From contig NZ_CP168493.1 of the NCBI RefSeq assembly GCF_042945595.1, positions 3,286,001-3,350,000 on the forward strand: a stretch of 64,000 bases of DNA, read 5' to 3'. Shown one piece after another: positions 1 to 9,458 of this stretch. This DNA is from Psychrobacillus sp042945595. GTDB lineage: Bacteria > Bacillota > Bacilli > Bacillales_A > Planococcaceae. The notes beneath the pieces are model-generated. The model saw only the letters and a program-made list of their open reading frames with translations. It was not told where the DNA came from and searched no databases. A program made the position numbers and the translations under genes. The stretch's first letter is position 1. Every line of letters begins with the position of its first letter.

Positions 1-673
1 TACGAGATGATTTCACTTTAGAACGTTGCAAAGTCATTACTAAAATACCAATATAAAACATTGCTAAGGGTGCTGCCAGTTTGGATAATTGGTCCACAAG
101 ATCAATAATTAATGTAGGTGGTTTAAATTGCACATAAGAAATTACCAAACCTCCTATAATAGCTATTATAGGAATGTTAATCATTGATTTAAACGTTTGA
201 ATTGAAAAAGACTTTTTATTTTGCAACATAAACACACCTAAAGTCCAAATTGTAAAATCTACTCCTGCATCAAAAATTGCTGCATACAATGCACCCTCTG
301 GTCCTAAAAGAACAGCACATAAAGGAATACCAATAAAGCCAGTGTTTCCTAAACCCGATAACAATGCAAGCTCTTTCCTATTCGTGGAACTTCTATAAAA
401 TACACCAGAAAACACCCATCCTAATCCAATTCCAATAATATTTATGATAACGGAAAGACAAAATACAAGCATAATCATCTTAAATCTTTTTTCATTCATC
501 TCCACATGGAAAATACTAGACAAGATAATACATGGCATAGCAACATTCACGATAATACTAATAAAAACCTTTCTTGTATCCTCGTTTATCCTAAATGTTT
601 TGGATATAATTGCTCCTATGGTAATCATAATTGAAATAATTGTAATGGATTGAATCACTTGTGTTATTTCCAT
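1..673 (-). CDS. AEC-family (auxin efflux carrier/YfdV-like) transporter, truncated by window edge
   Basis: The reading frame starts at an ATG read leftwards from 673 (MEITQVIQSITIISIMITIG) and stays open to base 1, so the C-terminus lies outside the window. About 224 residues are visible. They are very hydrophobic, with roughly six to seven membrane segments separated by short loops, and include a GLGNTGFIGIP stretch typical of AEC-family carriers, which move small carboxylates such as malate or other organic anions. It lies downstream of the two amidohydrolases of the peptide operon, on the same strand but after a 262-base gap with its own inverted repeat, so it may be a separate unit. The substrate cannot be told from sequence. 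Confidence 0.8.
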   Translation of the reverse strand, partial: MEITQVIQSITIISIMITIGAIISKTFRINEDTRKVFISIIVNVAMPCIILSSIFHVEMNEKRFKMIMLVFCLSVIINIIGIGLGWVFSGVFYRSSTNRKELALLSGLGNTGFIGIPLCAVLLGPEGALYAAIFDAGVDFTIWTLGVFMLQNKKSFSIQTFKSMINIPIIAIIGGLVISYVQFKPPTLIIDLVDQLSKLAAPLAMFYIGILVMTLQRSKVKSSR

Positions 674-767
674 ATTTATTACTTACCTATTCGAAAGAAG
701 CATCTCTCGATACTTTCTACTGATAAAATTTTAAAATAATACTTACAAAAATATTTACACTATTTAT

Positions 768-807
768 ACTAATCATCATCAACATGGAATTGTGGATGAT
801 GATTAGT
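768..807. repeat. perfect inverted repeat between the AEC carrier and the M20 gene
   Basis: ACTAATCATCATC (768-780) and its exact reverse complement (795-807) form a 13-bp stem with a 14-base loop. No clear T-run follows on either strand, so it could be a weak terminator of the M20 transcript or an operator for the carrier gene that starts at 673. Confidence 0.6.
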
Positions 808-935
808 ATATATAGTTACTTGCTAATTATTTCTTACTCCAATTAAAAAGAATATGCCTATTACAAAAAAATCTTCTCTTCACACTTTTGGAACCTTTCT
901 TCATTCTATAAAAATGGTAACAAATTGTTGCTCTT

Positions 936-2111
936 TTAATCTAAGTACTTAAATGCCGAGTTCACAAAAACATTCACGCCATATTCCATCGCATCCTCAT
1001 CAAATGTAAAACGTGGATGATGGTGGGGATATACAATTCCCTTCTCCTTGTTCCCTGCACCTATTGTAAAATACGCACCAGGTACTACATGAGAAAACGC
1101 GGAGAAATCTTCCGCAACCATTGACGGTCCTTGTAAGGATACAGCTTCTTCTCCATACAATTCGTGGACCATTTCTTCTATAACCTTTGTTATCTCTACA
1201 TTATTTATTACTGGCCGGTACCCAAACATATATTCAAAATCATAAGATGCACCATGTGCTTCTGTAATTCCTTTCAATACCCTTTCCATTAGAATTGGAA
1301 CTGATTCGCGAACCTTTTCATCAAAGCTCCTAACTGTACCGTTTATTTCAACAGAATTTGCAATAACATTTCCAGCTTCACCACCGACAAACTTACCGAT
1401 AGTTACGACAAGATTATCTAAAGGATTTGTATTTCGTGATACTATGTGTTGGATATTAGTTACTACCTGTGCACCAATCACAATGCTATCAACTGTATCA
1501 TGTGGCATCGCTCCGTGACCACCTTTTCCTTTGATCGTAATGAAGAATCCATCAGGAGAAGCCATCATCGGTCCATAAACAATTCCTATTTTTCCTATTT
1601 CAAAATTTGAAATTAAGTGAGCACCAATGACAAAGTCGACACCTTCTAACACCCCTGCATCCACCATCTCTTGTGCTCCACCAGGAAAGTATTCCTCGGC
1701 ATGTTGAAATAAGAAACGGATCTCTCCCTTGATCTTATCTTTCATTCCTGATAGAATTTTAGCGGCTCCTAGCAGTATTGCTGTATGACCATCATGACCA
1801 CAAGCATGCATAACTCCTGGTTTTTGGGAAACAAAATCGAATGTATTTTCCTCCTGAATCGGAAGTGCATCCATATCAGCCCTAATCGCCAATGTCTTAC
1901 CTTTCTGTCCACCAATTAAACGAGCCATCACACTAAACTTGGTAGGTCGAGATACCTCAAGCTCTCCAAAAGACAGAAGCTTTTCGTATACAAACTGGGA
2001 TGTTTCTACTTCTTGAAAAGATAATTCAGGATTCTTATGAAGATATCGTCTCCATTGAATTACTTCATCTTTCACACTTTTTACTTGTATACTCAAGGAT
2101 TCTTTTGTCAT
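936..2111 (-). CDS. M20-family amidohydrolase / carboxypeptidase-like
   Basis: This is an M20D-type metal-dependent amidohydrolase (the family of N-acyl-amino-acid, hippurate and indole-acetyl-amino-acid hydrolases) that cleaves an amide bond in a small acylated amino acid or dipeptide. Visible motifs are RRYLHKNPELSFQE near the N-terminus, ADMDALPIQEE, HACGHDGHTAILLGAA and HAEEYFPGGAQEM, which carry the metal and catalytic residues. The length is normal for the family. An ATG at 2126 overlaps the upstream stop (TAATG), but the ATG at 2111 has a better GGGGGA ribosome site 7 bases upstream, so I chose 2111. It is the distal partner of the YtcJ-like gene and probably translationally coupled to it. 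No signal peptide, so cytoplasmic. The exact substrate is not known. Confidence 0.9.
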   Translation of the reverse strand: MTKESLSIQVKSVKDEVIQWRRYLHKNPELSFQEVETSQFVYEKLLSFGELEVSRPTKFSVMARLIGGQKGKTLAIRADMDALPIQEENTFDFVSQKPGVMHACGHDGHTAILLGAAKILSGMKDKIKGEIRFLFQHAEEYFPGGAQEMVDAGVLEGVDFVIGAHLISNFEIGKIGIVYGPMMASPDGFFITIKGKGGHGAMPHDTVDSIVIGAQVVTNIQHIVSRNTNPLDNLVVTIGKFVGGEAGNVIANSVEINGTVRSFDEKVRESVPILMERVLKGITEAHGASYDFEYMFGYRPVINNVEITKVIEEMVHELYGEEAVSLQGPSMVAEDFSAFSHVVPGAYFTIGAGNKEKGIVYPHHHPRFTFDEDAMEYGVNVFVNSAFKYLD

Positions 2112-2125
2112 GTTTCCGTCCCCCA

Positions 2126-3745
2126 TTATTTTGACGTTCCTTCTCTTAAATAAACCAAGTTTCCACCCATATACGTTCTCTCTACACGTACGTCATCAAT
2201 TTCATCTTTTGGAATTGTTAGAATATCACGATCAAGTACAATAAAATCTGCATGATAACCAGCTTTAAGTTGACCCACATTCGGAATTCTAGTAATCTCT
2301 TGCGCTGCTTTTGTATATAGAGTAAGAGCAGTTGAAACGTCTACTTTCTGATCCTGACCAACATCTGTGCCATCATATGCAATACGGGTAACAGCAGCTT
2401 TTAGACCTACAAATGGATTTACTGGATCGGCCCAAGCTGTGGCAGGTGCATCTGAAGAAAATGCTACACTTATCCCCGCATCCAACATACTTTTTATTGG
2501 ATATGTCTGTTTTGTTCGTTCAGAACCTAAGTTACGAACGTAGCTCTCAATCTCTGCATATAAAAAAATAGGCTGAGTAACGAATGCTATTCCTGCCATA
2601 GCTGCACGTTGTAAAGCTTGTTTTGTTGGCATTGCTGCATGTTCAATTCTGATTGATGGGGCATCAGATAACCATCCTTTTGATTCATAAAAAGTATTAA
2701 CGATTAAATCAATCGCTTGCTCACCCATTGCATGTACGACTAATTGAATGCGATTTTGTTTTGCTATTTCCGCAGCAGCTTCTAATATTTCCACGGATGT
2801 TGTCTGTATTCCGTAATTTTCGTTTCCACCTAAGAATGGAGGATTTACCCATGCGGTTTGACCGGATACGCTGCCATCTGCAAATAATTTTACACCGCCA
2901 ATGTGAACATTATTTTCTCTGTTCGTCAGTTCCTTATCTAAAATAGGTTGGTCTTTTAAATCTTCATATATATAATATAATACTGAGCGCTGTTTCAATC
3001 CTTTATTACAAGCCTGGTTGTACATGTCTAAATAGTCAATTGGATTTGATAACGCCATAAGTTCCGAAATAGCAGTAATTCCATATTCAAATAGTTTTTG
3101 ACCTAATTCTGCTAGAATTTCTGCATTTTCTTCCATTGTGGGAATTGGCATTACATTTTTAACTATATCTTTTGCTGTCTCACGTAATATCCCTGTAGGT
3201 TCGCCATTCTCATCTCTATCAATTTCGCCACCAAATGGATTTGGTGTATCCTTATTTATTCCAGCTAGTTCTAATGCCTTACTGTTTGCGACTACAATAT
3301 GTCCGCATGTTCTAGTTACTACTATTGGAGTATCAGTTGTTGCTTTATCTAAATCCCAACGTGTGGGAGAACGACCTTCTGTTAACTTACCTTCATCATA
3401 TCCCCAACTCTCGATCCAATCATTTGTTTTTTGGATTTTACTCTGTTTATGTAGTTTCTCGATCAACTCTTCGATAGAATAAATGATTGGTGGAGTGCAG
3501 GAAAGTTGTTTAGATGTACGAGCTAAATAGAGCGGATGCAAATGTGCATCAATGAAACCTGGTAGAACCCTCTTACCTTGGAGATCAATTAGCTCTCCTT
3601 TCAATTCTTTTTGGTCTTCCAAATCTCCAATCCATGTTATCTTTCCGTTAACTACTGTCATCGTATTAGAAAAGGGACGATCCGGATTAGACGTGAAGAT
3701 TTTCCCATTGTAAAATATATACTCAACATTTTCTTTTAATTTCAT
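2126..3745 (-). CDS. YtcJ-like amidohydrolase (amidohydrolase 3 superfamily)
   Basis: A 539-residue TIM-barrel metal-dependent hydrolase of the YtcJ/exoenzyme-regulatory-type group. The metal-binding motif DAHLHP lies near residue 65, followed by GGVKLFADGSVSG in the middle, VVHAMGEQAID, RIEHAAMP and SSDAPAT, in the usual order of the superfamily. Members hydrolyse C-N bonds in amides or ring compounds, and the substrate is rarely known. The ATG is preceded by AAAGGTGA. It follows the peptide-binding lipoprotein after a terminator-like hairpin (3774-3840), which suggests reduced read-through from the transporter genes. Its neighbours point to breakdown of an imported peptide-like or acylated compound; this is inference. 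Confidence 0.85.
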   Translation of the reverse strand: MKLKENVEYIFYNGKIFTSNPDRPFSNTMTVVNGKITWIGDLEDQKELKGELIDLQGKRVLPGFIDAHLHPLYLARTSKQLSCTPPIIYSIEELIEKLHKQSKIQKTNDWIESWGYDEGKLTEGRSPTRWDLDKATTDTPIVVTRTCGHIVVANSKALELAGINKDTPNPFGGEIDRDENGEPTGILRETAKDIVKNVMPIPTMEENAEILAELGQKLFEYGITAISELMALSNPIDYLDMYNQACNKGLKQRSVLYYIYEDLKDQPILDKELTNRENNVHIGGVKLFADGSVSGQTAWVNPPFLGGNENYGIQTTSVEILEAAAEIAKQNRIQLVVHAMGEQAIDLIVNTFYESKGWLSDAPSIRIEHAAMPTKQALQRAAMAGIAFVTQPIFLYAEIESYVRNLGSERTKQTYPIKSMLDAGISVAFSSDAPATAWADPVNPFVGLKAAVTRIAYDGTDVGQDQKVDVSTALTLYTKAAQEITRIPNVGQLKAGYHADFIVLDRDILTIPKDEIDDVRVERTYMGGNLVYLREGTSK

Positions 3746-3773
3746 TTTGCTTCACCTTTATTCTATTTTCTAG

Positions 3774-3840
3774 TAAAAAACACGCTTAGCATTACCAAGT
3801 AATTCTAGCAAGAATTTCCTTAAGTTATGCTAAGAGTGTG
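3774..3840 (-). terminator. attenuator/terminator hairpin between binding lipoprotein and YtcJ-like gene
   Basis: On the minus strand CTTAGCAT pairs with ATGCTAAG, extended by CAC/GTG, and is followed by TTTTTT. It sits inside an apparently continuous operon, so it probably lets the transporter part be expressed more than the two hydrolases. Confidence 0.65.
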
Positions 3841-3855
3841 CAATATTACTCCATA

Positions 3856-5490
3856 TTAATTTTCAATATCCCATTCGTGGATGTTATAATACATTCCATA
3901 ATCTTTAGGTTCTCCTACTTTAACCTTATTAGAAACTGCACCCGGTGAATTTAGAGAATAAAGGGTAATGTTCGGTAACTCATCATGTAAAATATCCACC
4001 ATTTGCTCATAAATCACATGACGTTTTTCGGGATTAACTTCCATTCTTCCTTCATTTATTAATTTATCAACTTGTGGATTGCTATAACCAGAGAAATTGT
4101 ATGGTCCTCCAGTTTGATAATAGATACTTCTATCAGGATCTAAAGTAAATGGTATACCTATAAAAAGCAAATCAAATTCATGCTTAGCTCCCTTTTGTAA
4201 AGCTGTTGGCAAATCATATTTATTTATTTCAACTTTCATTCCAATCTCTTTTAAGTTCTCTGCAATGATTGTTGCTGCTTGCTCACGGGCTTTATTTCCG
4301 GTTGGCACTGCAAAATCTATTGTTTTGTTGAAATCCCAACCAGCGGCCTTTAGTAGTTCTTTTGCTTTCTCTGGATTATATGCATAAACTTCTTTATCTT
4401 TATTGAAATAAGGATGTGCAGGTGGATATGGTCCATCAGTTACTTCACCCATTCCATGCTGTACATTTTCAACAATTACTTTACGATCAATAGCTTGGAC
4501 AATCGCTTGTCGTACTCTTTTGTCAGTGATAGTTTCTAAATTTACAAATAATTGTTGAGCGAACAATGATTCTCCTGTAGTCAATGTAACATTGGACATA
4601 TTTTTTACTCTTTCCAAATCATCCGTAGCTATTGGACCTATGGATGGGCTATTCATTTGAATTTCACCTGTTTGTAACTGTGCTACAAGATTTGTTGAAG
4701 GTAACACTTTGAAAAATAGCTTGTCCAGTTTTGGTTTTCCTCGATAATAATCATTATTTGCAGCAAATTCAACGTATTGATCGTTAGCAATTTTAACTAA
4801 TTTAAATGCTCCATTCGTTACATTTGGATTGCGCATAAATGGATCTTGATGCAAATTTTCTGGATCTACATCTTTTAATACATGTTTTGGTAAAAATCGA
4901 ATATCAACTCCAAGCTTCTCTTTCAAGAAGTTAATATCTACCGGTACTTTTGTATGGACGTTGAATGTATGAGGATCGATAATTTCGATACCAGTAATCT
5001 CTGTTTCACCATCAGGTAGTGTACCATTGTCACTCAGCCCCTCAATTATAGAAAGCGACTGTAGACCAACACTTACAACTTTAGGATTAGCCATTGTTTG
5101 AAGTGTAAATGCGATATCCTCCGTTGTAAAAGGCTCTCCATCTGTCCATTTCACTTTAGGATTTAACTTAATTACAAAGTTTTGATTATCTTCTGTTTCC
5201 ATACTTTCTCCTAATTTAGGTAGAAACTCCATTGAATTGTCCAATTCAAATAGACTCTCAAATAAAATGGAAGACAAAATTTGTGTATTTAATTCTTTTG
5301 CGTTAATTGGATTTAACTGGGATGGAGGCGTTGTCATCCCGATATAAATTGCTTTTCCTCCATTTGATGATGAGCCACTGGATTTACCTTTTCCTGATGT
5401 AGCATCCTGTGTGTTTTGGCTACATGCAGACAATAATAGTAAGAAGATAATACTAATAAAAACAAATAACTTTTGCTTGCTTTTTTTCAT
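3856..5490 (-). CDS. peptide ABC transporter substrate-binding lipoprotein (SBP_bac_5)
   Basis: A 544-residue family-5 extracellular solute-binding protein of an Opp/Dpp-type importer. The N-terminus is a lipoprotein signal with lipobox LLSAC (Cys about residue 23) followed by a Ser/Gly-rich linker. The mature part shows family landmarks: LNPINAKELNTQILSSILFE, a WTDGEPFTTEDIAFT segment, VRQAIVQAIDRK and AYNPEKAKELLKAAGW. It would sit on the outer face of the membrane and deliver peptides to the two permeases encoded just upstream. Family-5 proteins also bind nickel, heme precursors or glycans, so peptide specificity is inferred from the adjacent aminopeptidase. Confidence 0.92.
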   Translation of the reverse strand: MKKSKQKLFVFISIIFLLLLSACSQNTQDATSGKGKSSGSSSNGGKAIYIGMTTPPSQLNPINAKELNTQILSSILFESLFELDNSMEFLPKLGESMETEDNQNFVIKLNPKVKWTDGEPFTTEDIAFTLQTMANPKVVSVGLQSLSIIEGLSDNGTLPDGETEITGIEIIDPHTFNVHTKVPVDINFLKEKLGVDIRFLPKHVLKDVDPENLHQDPFMRNPNVTNGAFKLVKIANDQYVEFAANNDYYRGKPKLDKLFFKVLPSTNLVAQLQTGEIQMNSPSIGPIATDDLERVKNMSNVTLTTGESLFAQQLFVNLETITDKRVRQAIVQAIDRKVIVENVQHGMGEVTDGPYPPAHPYFNKDKEVYAYNPEKAKELLKAAGWDFNKTIDFAVPTGNKAREQAATIIAENLKEIGMKVEINKYDLPTALQKGAKHEFDLLFIGIPFTLDPDRSIYYQTGGPYNFSGYSNPQVDKLINEGRMEVNPEKRHVIYEQMVDILHDELPNITLYSLNSPGAVSNKVKVGEPKDYGMYYNIHEWDIEN

Positions 5491-5515
5491 TTTTATTCCC
5501 CCATGTTCTATTTTT

Positions 5516-6442
5516 TTATTTCAAACTTTTTGGATCCATTGCATCTCGTAATCCGTCTCCAATAAAGTTTATTGATAACACCGCAATGACAATCATGATT
5601 CCTGGTGGAACCCAAAGCCATGGCAATGAAGTCAGTACTGTTAATGATTGTGCATCAGTCAACATATTTCCCCAGCTTGCTGTAGGCGGTTGAACTCCCA
5701 AGCCAAGAAAACTAAGTGACGCTTCGATGATTATTGCCCCAGCCATTCCAAAAGTCGCATAAACGAGAATTGGAGCAATGGCATTTGGCAAAATGTGAAT
5801 GAAAAGTATTCTCCATGTGCTATATCCAAGTGCAACTGATGCTTTTACAAAGTCCATCTCTTTTAGGGTAAGTACACTCCCCCTTACGAGCCTAGCAACT
5901 GGTGGCCATCCTAGAAATCCTAAAATTAATATTACATTTGTTATGCTTGGACCTAATACGCTTACAATTACTAGAATAATCATTAAAGTTGGGAATGACA
6001 TAAATACATCAGTTACACGCATGAAAAACATATCTATCCAACCACCAAAATAAGCAGAGACTGATCCAAAAATTACTCCAATTGTTACATAAATTGAAAC
6101 TGCCCCAATTCCTACTAGAAGAGATACTCGTGATGCATAGATTAATCGACTCAATACATCTCTCCCAACCTGATCAGTTCCTAACCAATGCTCTGAGGAT
6201 GGTGCCTCTCCGAAAGAGTCAGATAAATGATAGGGACTATGTGGTGCAATCCACGGTGCAAAAATGGCTATTAATACAAGTAATAGCATAGAAATAAGCC
6301 CCACAACTGCTAAACGATGTTTCAGAAAACGTTTGGCAATCATATATAAATAACTTTCAGTTCGCCCTATTTCCTGGACTGATTTCTCACGTGCTCCTCC
6401 TATTGGGGCTTCCTTTTGTAGATTCATGCCAGGCATTGCCAT
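5516..6442 (-). CDS. peptide ABC transporter permease (OppC/DppC type)
   Basis: Inner-membrane permease with the OppC-type N-terminal domain (first helix in HRLAVVGLISMLLLVLIAIF) followed by a binding-protein-dependent transport domain. The EAA loop is visible as DFVKASVALGYSTWRILFIHILPNA. About six membrane segments. Several in-frame ATGs exist upstream (6487, 6466). I chose 6442 because AAGGGAG lies 7 bases before it, and the earlier starts would overlap the preceding permease gene. It pairs with the OppB-type permease directly upstream. Confidence 0.9.
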   Translation of the reverse strand: MAMPGMNLQKEAPIGGAREKSVQEIGRTESYLYMIAKRFLKHRLAVVGLISMLLLVLIAIFAPWIAPHSPYHLSDSFGEAPSSEHWLGTDQVGRDVLSRLIYASRVSLLVGIGAVSIYVTIGVIFGSVSAYFGGWIDMFFMRVTDVFMSFPTLMIILVIVSVLGPSITNVILILGFLGWPPVARLVRGSVLTLKEMDFVKASVALGYSTWRILFIHILPNAIAPILVYATFGMAGAIIIEASLSFLGLGVQPPTASWGNMLTDAQSLTVLTSLPWLWVPPGIMIVIAVLSINFIGDGLRDAMDPKSLK

Positions 6443-6458
6443 TTTTTTGTCTCCCTTC

Positions 6459-7409
6459 TCATTCATATTTAATCCTTGGATCAGCAACCGAGTACAGAAT
6501 ATCAGTCAATAGATTAGCGGATAACACCATGATTGCTGCAATAAAATTAATTGCCATTAACGTTGGATAATCACGGGACATAATAGACTGTATTGTCAAT
6601 TGCCCCATACCTGGCCATTGAAAGATTTGTTCGGTTATAACCGCCCCCCCAAGTAACATTGGTATTTCAATTCCAATAACAGTGATAATTGGAATGAGTG
6701 CATTTCGCAAAGCATGCTTGTTCGTAATAAAAAACTCTCGTAACCCTTTCGCTCTTGCGGTTCGTAAATAGTCGTGTCCCAATACTTCGAGCATACTAGA
6801 CCGAACATAACGGATGTTCGTTCCAGCTACATAAATACTTAGTACTATTACAGGAAGGATGAGATGTCTAATTCGATCAACAAAGTCTCCTTCTCCTCCT
6901 AAAGTCATCATTCCTCCAGTAGGCAACCAGTTTAGTTCTAAAGCGAAGAAATAGATTAGCCCTAAGCCTAAAAAGAATCCAGGAATGGATATTCCTAAAA
7001 ATGACATTCCCATTGTCGTATAATCTAGTTTACTGTATTGCTTTGTAGCACTTAAGATCCCTAGAGGGATTGCAATAAGAAGACCTACAACTAGAGATGA
7101 TGCCATCAACAAAAAAGTTGGGCCTATTCTTGACAATAAAATGGATGAAACAGGTTCATATGTACTATAAGAGAAACCAAGATTTCCTTGTAGCACATTT
7201 GTAATCCAATGAATATACTGAAGCCAAATCGGATCGGTTAATCCTAGTTGCTCTTTCCTTAGCTCAATTATATCTGCCGAAATATTAGGATCTAAAAACA
7301 TTTCCACTGGATTTCCAGGTGCTAAGTTGATGATAATAAAATTAAATATCGTTACTCCAAATAGCACTGGTATTGCGATAAGTAACCTTCTAATAATATA
7401 GGAGAACAT
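6459..7409 (-). CDS. peptide ABC transporter permease (OppB/DppB type)
   Basis: A permease of about 316 residues opening MFSYIIRRLLIAIPVLFGVT, the standard OppB/DppB start with a conserved N-terminal helix. It contains the NPGNPV-like segment after helix 1 (APGNPVEMF) and the EAA motif YLRTARAKGLREFFITNKHALRNA. The ATG at 7409 is preceded by GAAGGTGGAAAA; an upstream in-frame ATG at 7451 would run into the ATPase gene. The stop overlaps the start region of the next permease, indicating coupled translation. Confidence 0.9.
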   Translation of the reverse strand: MFSYIIRRLLIAIPVLFGVTIFNFIIINLAPGNPVEMFLDPNISADIIELRKEQLGLTDPIWLQYIHWITNVLQGNLGFSYSTYEPVSSILLSRIGPTFLLMASSLVVGLLIAIPLGILSATKQYSKLDYTTMGMSFLGISIPGFFLGLGLIYFFALELNWLPTGGMMTLGGEGDFVDRIRHLILPVIVLSIYVAGTNIRYVRSSMLEVLGHDYLRTARAKGLREFFITNKHALRNALIPIITVIGIEIPMLLGGAVITEQIFQWPGMGQLTIQSIMSRDYPTLMAINFIAAIMVLSANLLTDILYSVADPRIKYE

Positions 7410-7432
7410 TTTTCCACCTTCTTTCAGTTTGA

Positions 7433-8425
7433 CTAGTCCAGGGCAAAACAAGCTACTTCGTGTTCGTGTCCCTTTTGTTTTAATGTAGGTTCCTGCTCAC
7501 GACAAACAGCAGTGGCAATTGGACATCGCGTATGAAAACGGCAACCACTAGGTGGATTTGCGGGACTAGGAACATCCCCTTGAATAACGATACGCTGTTC
7601 CCCTCGCATATGAGGGTTTGGAATCGGATATGCACTTAATAGTGCCTTTGTATATGGATGTTTAGGATTTTTGAAAATTTCCTCCGTAGTAGCTATTTCA
7701 ACAATTTTCCCTAAATACATGACGGCAATTCTGTCGCAAGTGTATTTAATTGCCCCTAGCCCATGTGCAATAAATAAATATGTTAGTTGAAATTCCTTCT
7801 GTAAATCTTTTAATAGATTTAAAACTTGAGCTTGAATGGACACATCTAAAGCAGAGACTGGCTCGTCACAAATGATAAGCTGAGGATTAAGACATAATGC
7901 TCGTGCAATACCAATTCGTTGTCGTTGTCCTCCCGAAAACTCATGTGGATACCTATTCTTATAGTATTTAGGCAATCCTACTATTTCTAATAGATGCTCT
8001 ACTCTTTCTTGTAGTTGACCTTTGTCCACAATTTGGTGAACTGATAGAGCCTCACCCAAAATATCATTTACTCTTTTCCTAGGATTCAATGAGGAAAAAG
8101 GATCTTGAAATATTATTTGTAAGTCCTTTCGAATTGGTTTCATTTGTTTATTGGAGTATTTAGAAATATCTTGACCTTGAAAGAAAATTTGCCCTTCCGT
8201 TAATGTTTCCAAGCCTAAAATAGTTTTTCCAATAGTCGATTTGCCACATCCTGATTCTCCAACTAACCCTAATGTTTCTCCTGGATAGATTGAAAAACTA
8301 ACACCGTCCACGGCTTTTACGTGCCCGACAGTTTTAGAAATAACTCCTTTTTTAATGGGATAATACGTTTTCAATTGTTCCACTCTTAAGAGGGGTTCTT
8401 GGTGGGTTACTTGTTGGCTACTCAT
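7433..8425 (-). CDS. peptide ABC transporter ATP-binding protein (OppF/DppF type)
   Basis: A 330-residue nucleotide-binding subunit. Walker A is GESGCGKST, the Q-loop region reads QIIFQDPFSSLNPR, the signature is FSGGQRQRIGIARAL and Walker B is LIICDEPVSALD. The C-terminal oligopeptide extension carries HTRCPIATAVC, a cysteine cluster common in OppD/OppF proteins that is associated with an iron-sulfur site in some members. OppF identity rather than OppD follows from the YYPIKKG N-terminus and gene order. Spacing to both neighbours is short. Confidence 0.92.
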   Translation of the reverse strand: MSSQQVTHQEPLLRVEQLKTYYPIKKGVISKTVGHVKAVDGVSFSIYPGETLGLVGESGCGKSTIGKTILGLETLTEGQIFFQGQDISKYSNKQMKPIRKDLQIIFQDPFSSLNPRKRVNDILGEALSVHQIVDKGQLQERVEHLLEIVGLPKYYKNRYPHEFSGGQRQRIGIARALCLNPQLIICDEPVSALDVSIQAQVLNLLKDLQKEFQLTYLFIAHGLGAIKYTCDRIAVMYLGKIVEIATTEEIFKNPKHPYTKALLSAYPIPNPHMRGEQRIVIQGDVPSPANPPSGCRFHTRCPIATAVCREQEPTLKQKGHEHEVACFALD

Positions 8426-8437
8426 AGTTTGCCTCCT

Positions 8438-9412
8438 TCATTTTCCTGTCTCGACAAGAAAGCATCTTACCAAGTGATTTTCACTTACTGGTTCTAAGGC
8501 AGGCTTTTCTTCTAAGCATCTTTCTGTGACATATGGACAGCGTGTATGAAAGCGACAACCTGTTGGCATATGTTCAATAGAAGGAACAGAACCCGGTATT
8601 GATACAAGACGGTCACTCCCGTCATACTCAATATGAGGAATCGAATCCATTAGCCCTTTAGTATAAGGATGTTTAGGGTTATCAAATAATGTATATACAT
8701 CAGCTTCCTCTACAACTTGACCTGCATACATCACAATTACTTTGTCCGCCATTTCAGCAATAACCCCTAGATCATGTGTGATTAGCATAATGGACGTATC
8801 TGATTCTTCTCGAAGTCCTCGCATTAATTCTAATATTTGTGCTTGAATCGTTACATCTAATGCGGTTGTAGGCTCATCAGCTATTAAAAGCTTTGGTTTA
8901 CATGCAAGTGCCATTGCAATCATGACCCTCTGACGCATTCCTCCTGATAAAGCATGAGGATATTCATCAATAATTGTTTCAGCTCGTGGAATCCTTACTT
9001 TTTTTAACATATCAATTGCATAAACTCTCGCTTCTTTTTTGTTTAATTTCAAATGAAGCTTAATACCTTCCATTAACTGATCACCAATAGTTAATACTGG
9101 GTTTAGTGAGGTCATTGGCTCTTGAAATATCATGGATATATCATTACCCCGAAGACTTCGAAGTTTATCTTCAGATAACTTTGAAATGTCTTTTCCGTTA
9201 AAGCGAATCTCTCCTTGTTTGATTTGCCCACTTTTTCCAAGCAAGCGCATAATGGACAATGAGGTTACACTCTTACCACAGCCCGATTCTCCTACTACAC
9301 CGATTGTTTCTCCTGGTTTAAGAGTGAAGCTGACATTTTCTACAGAAATAACTTCTTTCCGTTCCTTTGTAAATGCAATTTGTAGATTCTCAACCTCTAG
9401 CAAATTCTCCAT
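8438..9412 (-). CDS. peptide ABC transporter ATP-binding protein (OppD/DppD type)
   Basis: Second nucleotide-binding subunit: Walker A GESGCGKSV, QEPMTSLNPVLTIGDQL, signature LSGGMRQRVMIAMAL, Walker B LLIADEPTTALD, and a C-terminal HTRCPYVTERC cysteine cluster as in OppD proteins. Start placed at the ATG at 9412, preceded by CGGAGGTGAAAAC; a longer frame to 9445 lacks a ribosome site. First transporter gene after the aminopeptidase, 46 bases away. Works as a heterodimer with the OppF-type protein. Confidence 0.92.
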   Translation of the reverse strand: MENLLEVENLQIAFTKERKEVISVENVSFTLKPGETIGVVGESGCGKSVTSLSIMRLLGKSGQIKQGEIRFNGKDISKLSEDKLRSLRGNDISMIFQEPMTSLNPVLTIGDQLMEGIKLHLKLNKKEARVYAIDMLKKVRIPRAETIIDEYPHALSGGMRQRVMIAMALACKPKLLIADEPTTALDVTIQAQILELMRGLREESDTSIMLITHDLGVIAEMADKVIVMYAGQVVEEADVYTLFDNPKHPYTKGLMDSIPHIEYDGSDRLVSIPGSVPSIEHMPTGCRFHTRCPYVTERCLEEKPALEPVSENHLVRCFLVETGK

Positions 9413-9458
9413 GTTTTCACCTCCGATTAGAATGTATGTTATCACTTTAATATTCTTC